15,256 nt of DNA, from positions 7,572 to 22,827 of the forward strand of contig PXSX01000413.1 of the NCBI GenBank assembly GCA_003022655.1, in the 5' to 3' direction. Below, piece by piece: positions 14,436-15,256 of this stretch (position 1 is its first letter; the number at the start of each line of letters is the position of its first letter). Below the pieces are notes generated by a model, which ran no database searches, was not told the DNA's origin, and saw only the letters and a program-made list of their open reading frames with translations. Origin of the DNA: Bacteroidetes bacterium QH_1_64_81. Lineage in GTDB: Bacteria; Bacteroidota; Rhodothermia; Rhodothermales; Salinibacteraceae. The position numbers and the translations under genes are program-made.

Positions 14436-14900
14436 TTGACAAATTCAGAAGAGCCGCCGCCGGGCGCGCGCCCTCTGGGTGTTTCGGAGGACGCACCATC
14501 CGCACTCCTTCTGTTCGACGGGGTGTGCAACCTCTGCAACGCCTTCGTCAACCTCGTCCTCGACGCCGATTCCGAAGGCTACTTCCGGTTGGGATCGCTT
14601 CAGTCGGAGGCGGCCCGTCCGTATCTACGGGCGTACGGGGTTGAGCCGGAGGCGCTGGACTCCGTGGTGCTCATCGAGAAGGGACAGCTCTACACGCGCT
14701 CCACGGCCGCCCTCCGGGTCGTCCGCCGTCTCGATGCCCCCTGGCCGCTGCTTTACGCATTTATCGTCGTCCCCCGTCCGGTGCGGGATTGGCTATACGA
14801 CCGGATCGCGGCGAATCGGTACCAGTGGTTCGGGATCCGCGATGCGTGCCGCGCCCCGACCCCCGACCTGACGGACCGGTTTCTGGAGGACCCGATGTAG
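14436..14900 (+). CDS. DCC-family (DUF393) thiol-disulfide oxidoreductase-like protein
   Basis: The family signature LLFDGVCNLCNAFVNLVL contains the CxxC pair (Cys31/Cys34 with the start used). It is followed by FRLGSLQSEAARPYL, VVLIEKGQLYTRSTAALRVVRRL, and a C-terminal WLYDRIAANRYQWFG segment, all typical of DCC/DUF393 proteins. These are small predicted thioredoxin-like redox proteins of unsettled role. The frame is open from an ATG at 14358, but that start lies inside the terminator. TTG at 14436 gives a normal-sized 154-residue protein and was chosen, though no Shine-Dalgarno supports it. The gene is convergent with the next gene. Confidence 0.83.
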   Translation: MTNSEEPPPGARPLGVSEDAPSALLLFDGVCNLCNAFVNLVLDADSEGYFRLGSLQSEAARPYLRAYGVEPEALDSVVLIEKGQLYTRSTAALRVVRRLDAPWPLLYAFIVVPRPVRDWLYDRIAANRYQWFGIRDACRAPTPDLTDRFLEDPM

Positions 14901-14921
14901 AGGGGGCCTGGGCGAAGGCAG

Positions 14922-15256
14922 CTACTCCTCCGCTCCCTCGTCCTGCAGGAGCTCGAAGTACTTCTTGATGAGCTCCTCGTAGTCGGAGTTGTATCCCATC
15001 TCCAGGGCGCGGATGAGGTCGCGGCGGAGCGCATCGGTCTCGTTTTGAGCGGGACGTTCTCCCGGGTCTTCTCGGTCGATGTCCTCGTCCGCCTGACGGC
15101 CCCGTCGCTCCTGCTTCTTGCCCTGCGTGCGGAGGGACTGCTGGGCGTTGAGGAGGCGCGTGAGGATTTGCTGCTGACGCTCGATGAGGTCTCGACTGCG
15201 ACGGCCACTCTCCAACTCGTCGGCGGACTGCTCCATCTGCTCGGCAATCTTCTGCA
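14922..15256 (-). CDS. C-terminal end of a large coiled-coil-rich protein (DUF4175-like), partial
   Basis: The minus-strand frame is open to the window edge, so the 111 visible residues are only the C-terminus; the ATG at 15236 is internal. The segment is helical and highly charged: KIAEQMEQSADELESG, RQQQILTRLLNAQQSLR, a linker rich in acidic and basic residues, and the closing ALEMGYNSDYEELIKKYFELL. This ending resembles large Bacteroidota membrane proteins annotated as DUF4175, with long helical stretches. The assignment is from memory of the pattern and only moderately sure. Its stop lies 21 bp from the convergent DCC-family gene. Confidence 0.6.
   Translation of the reverse strand, partial: QKIAEQMEQSADELESGRRSRDLIERQQQILTRLLNAQQSLRTQGKKQERRGRQADEDIDREDPGERPAQNETDALRRDLIRALEMGYNSDYEELIKKYFELLQDEGAEE

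Noticed and set aside
14436..14441. TTGACA as a -35 box
   Set aside because: No -10 box lies at proper distance, and the position fits the TTG start of the DCC-family gene.

Overview
The window reads as a chromosomal segment of a high-GC bacterium with acidic proteins. Gene content and protein style (FtsH, a GbsR-like regulator, an AMP-forming acyl-CoA synthetase, a carboxypeptidase-regulatory-domain secreted protein, a C-terminus resembling DUF4175 proteins) fit a halophilic Rhodothermota/Bacteroidota organism such as Salinibacter. That placement comes from recognising protein families by eye; no search was run.

Left part (1-8510) is mostly housekeeping. It holds the 5' part of a SAM hydroxide adenosyltransferase (minus), a divergent GbsR/MarR-type regulator followed by a YraN-type protein (plus), an IS200/IS605-type insertion whose tnpA carries an early TGA, a secreted protein with a carboxypeptidase-regulatory-like domain (minus), an AMP-forming acyl-CoA synthetase (minus), and ftsH followed by msrB (plus). 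The insertion's right-end hairpin lies directly against the stop codon of the secreted-protein gene. The ftsH 3' end appears damaged: its last ~48 codons are read in the wrong frame.

Middle (8685-9180) is a tRNA-Tyr / tRNA-Gly / tRNA-Thr cluster with unusual AATCCAAAATCC-type repeats in the spacers, closed by a strong terminator.

Accessory region (about 9200-14260) is a decaying island between the tRNA cluster and an initiator-like tRNA-Met. Its first unit is a compact minus-strand operon: a small candidate antitoxin, a PIN-domain toxin and a frameshifted tyrosine recombinase. A 14-bp direct repeat (9201-9214 and 11333-11346) flanks this unit and is a candidate attachment-site pair. Next is a lipoprotein-like gene broken twice: by an in-frame TAG, and by an IS1595-type element with 11-bp terminal inverted repeats and a perfect 8-bp target duplication. 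Removing the IS and one target copy restores the reading frame. The IS transposase is itself split between two frames at a G5A6 run. The island ends with a broken XRE regulator and a small helix-turn-helix protein.

Right part (14262-15256) returns to ordinary genes: an initiator-type tRNA-Met, a terminator, a DCC-family (DUF393) thiol-disulfide protein, and the C-terminus of a large protein running off the window (minus).
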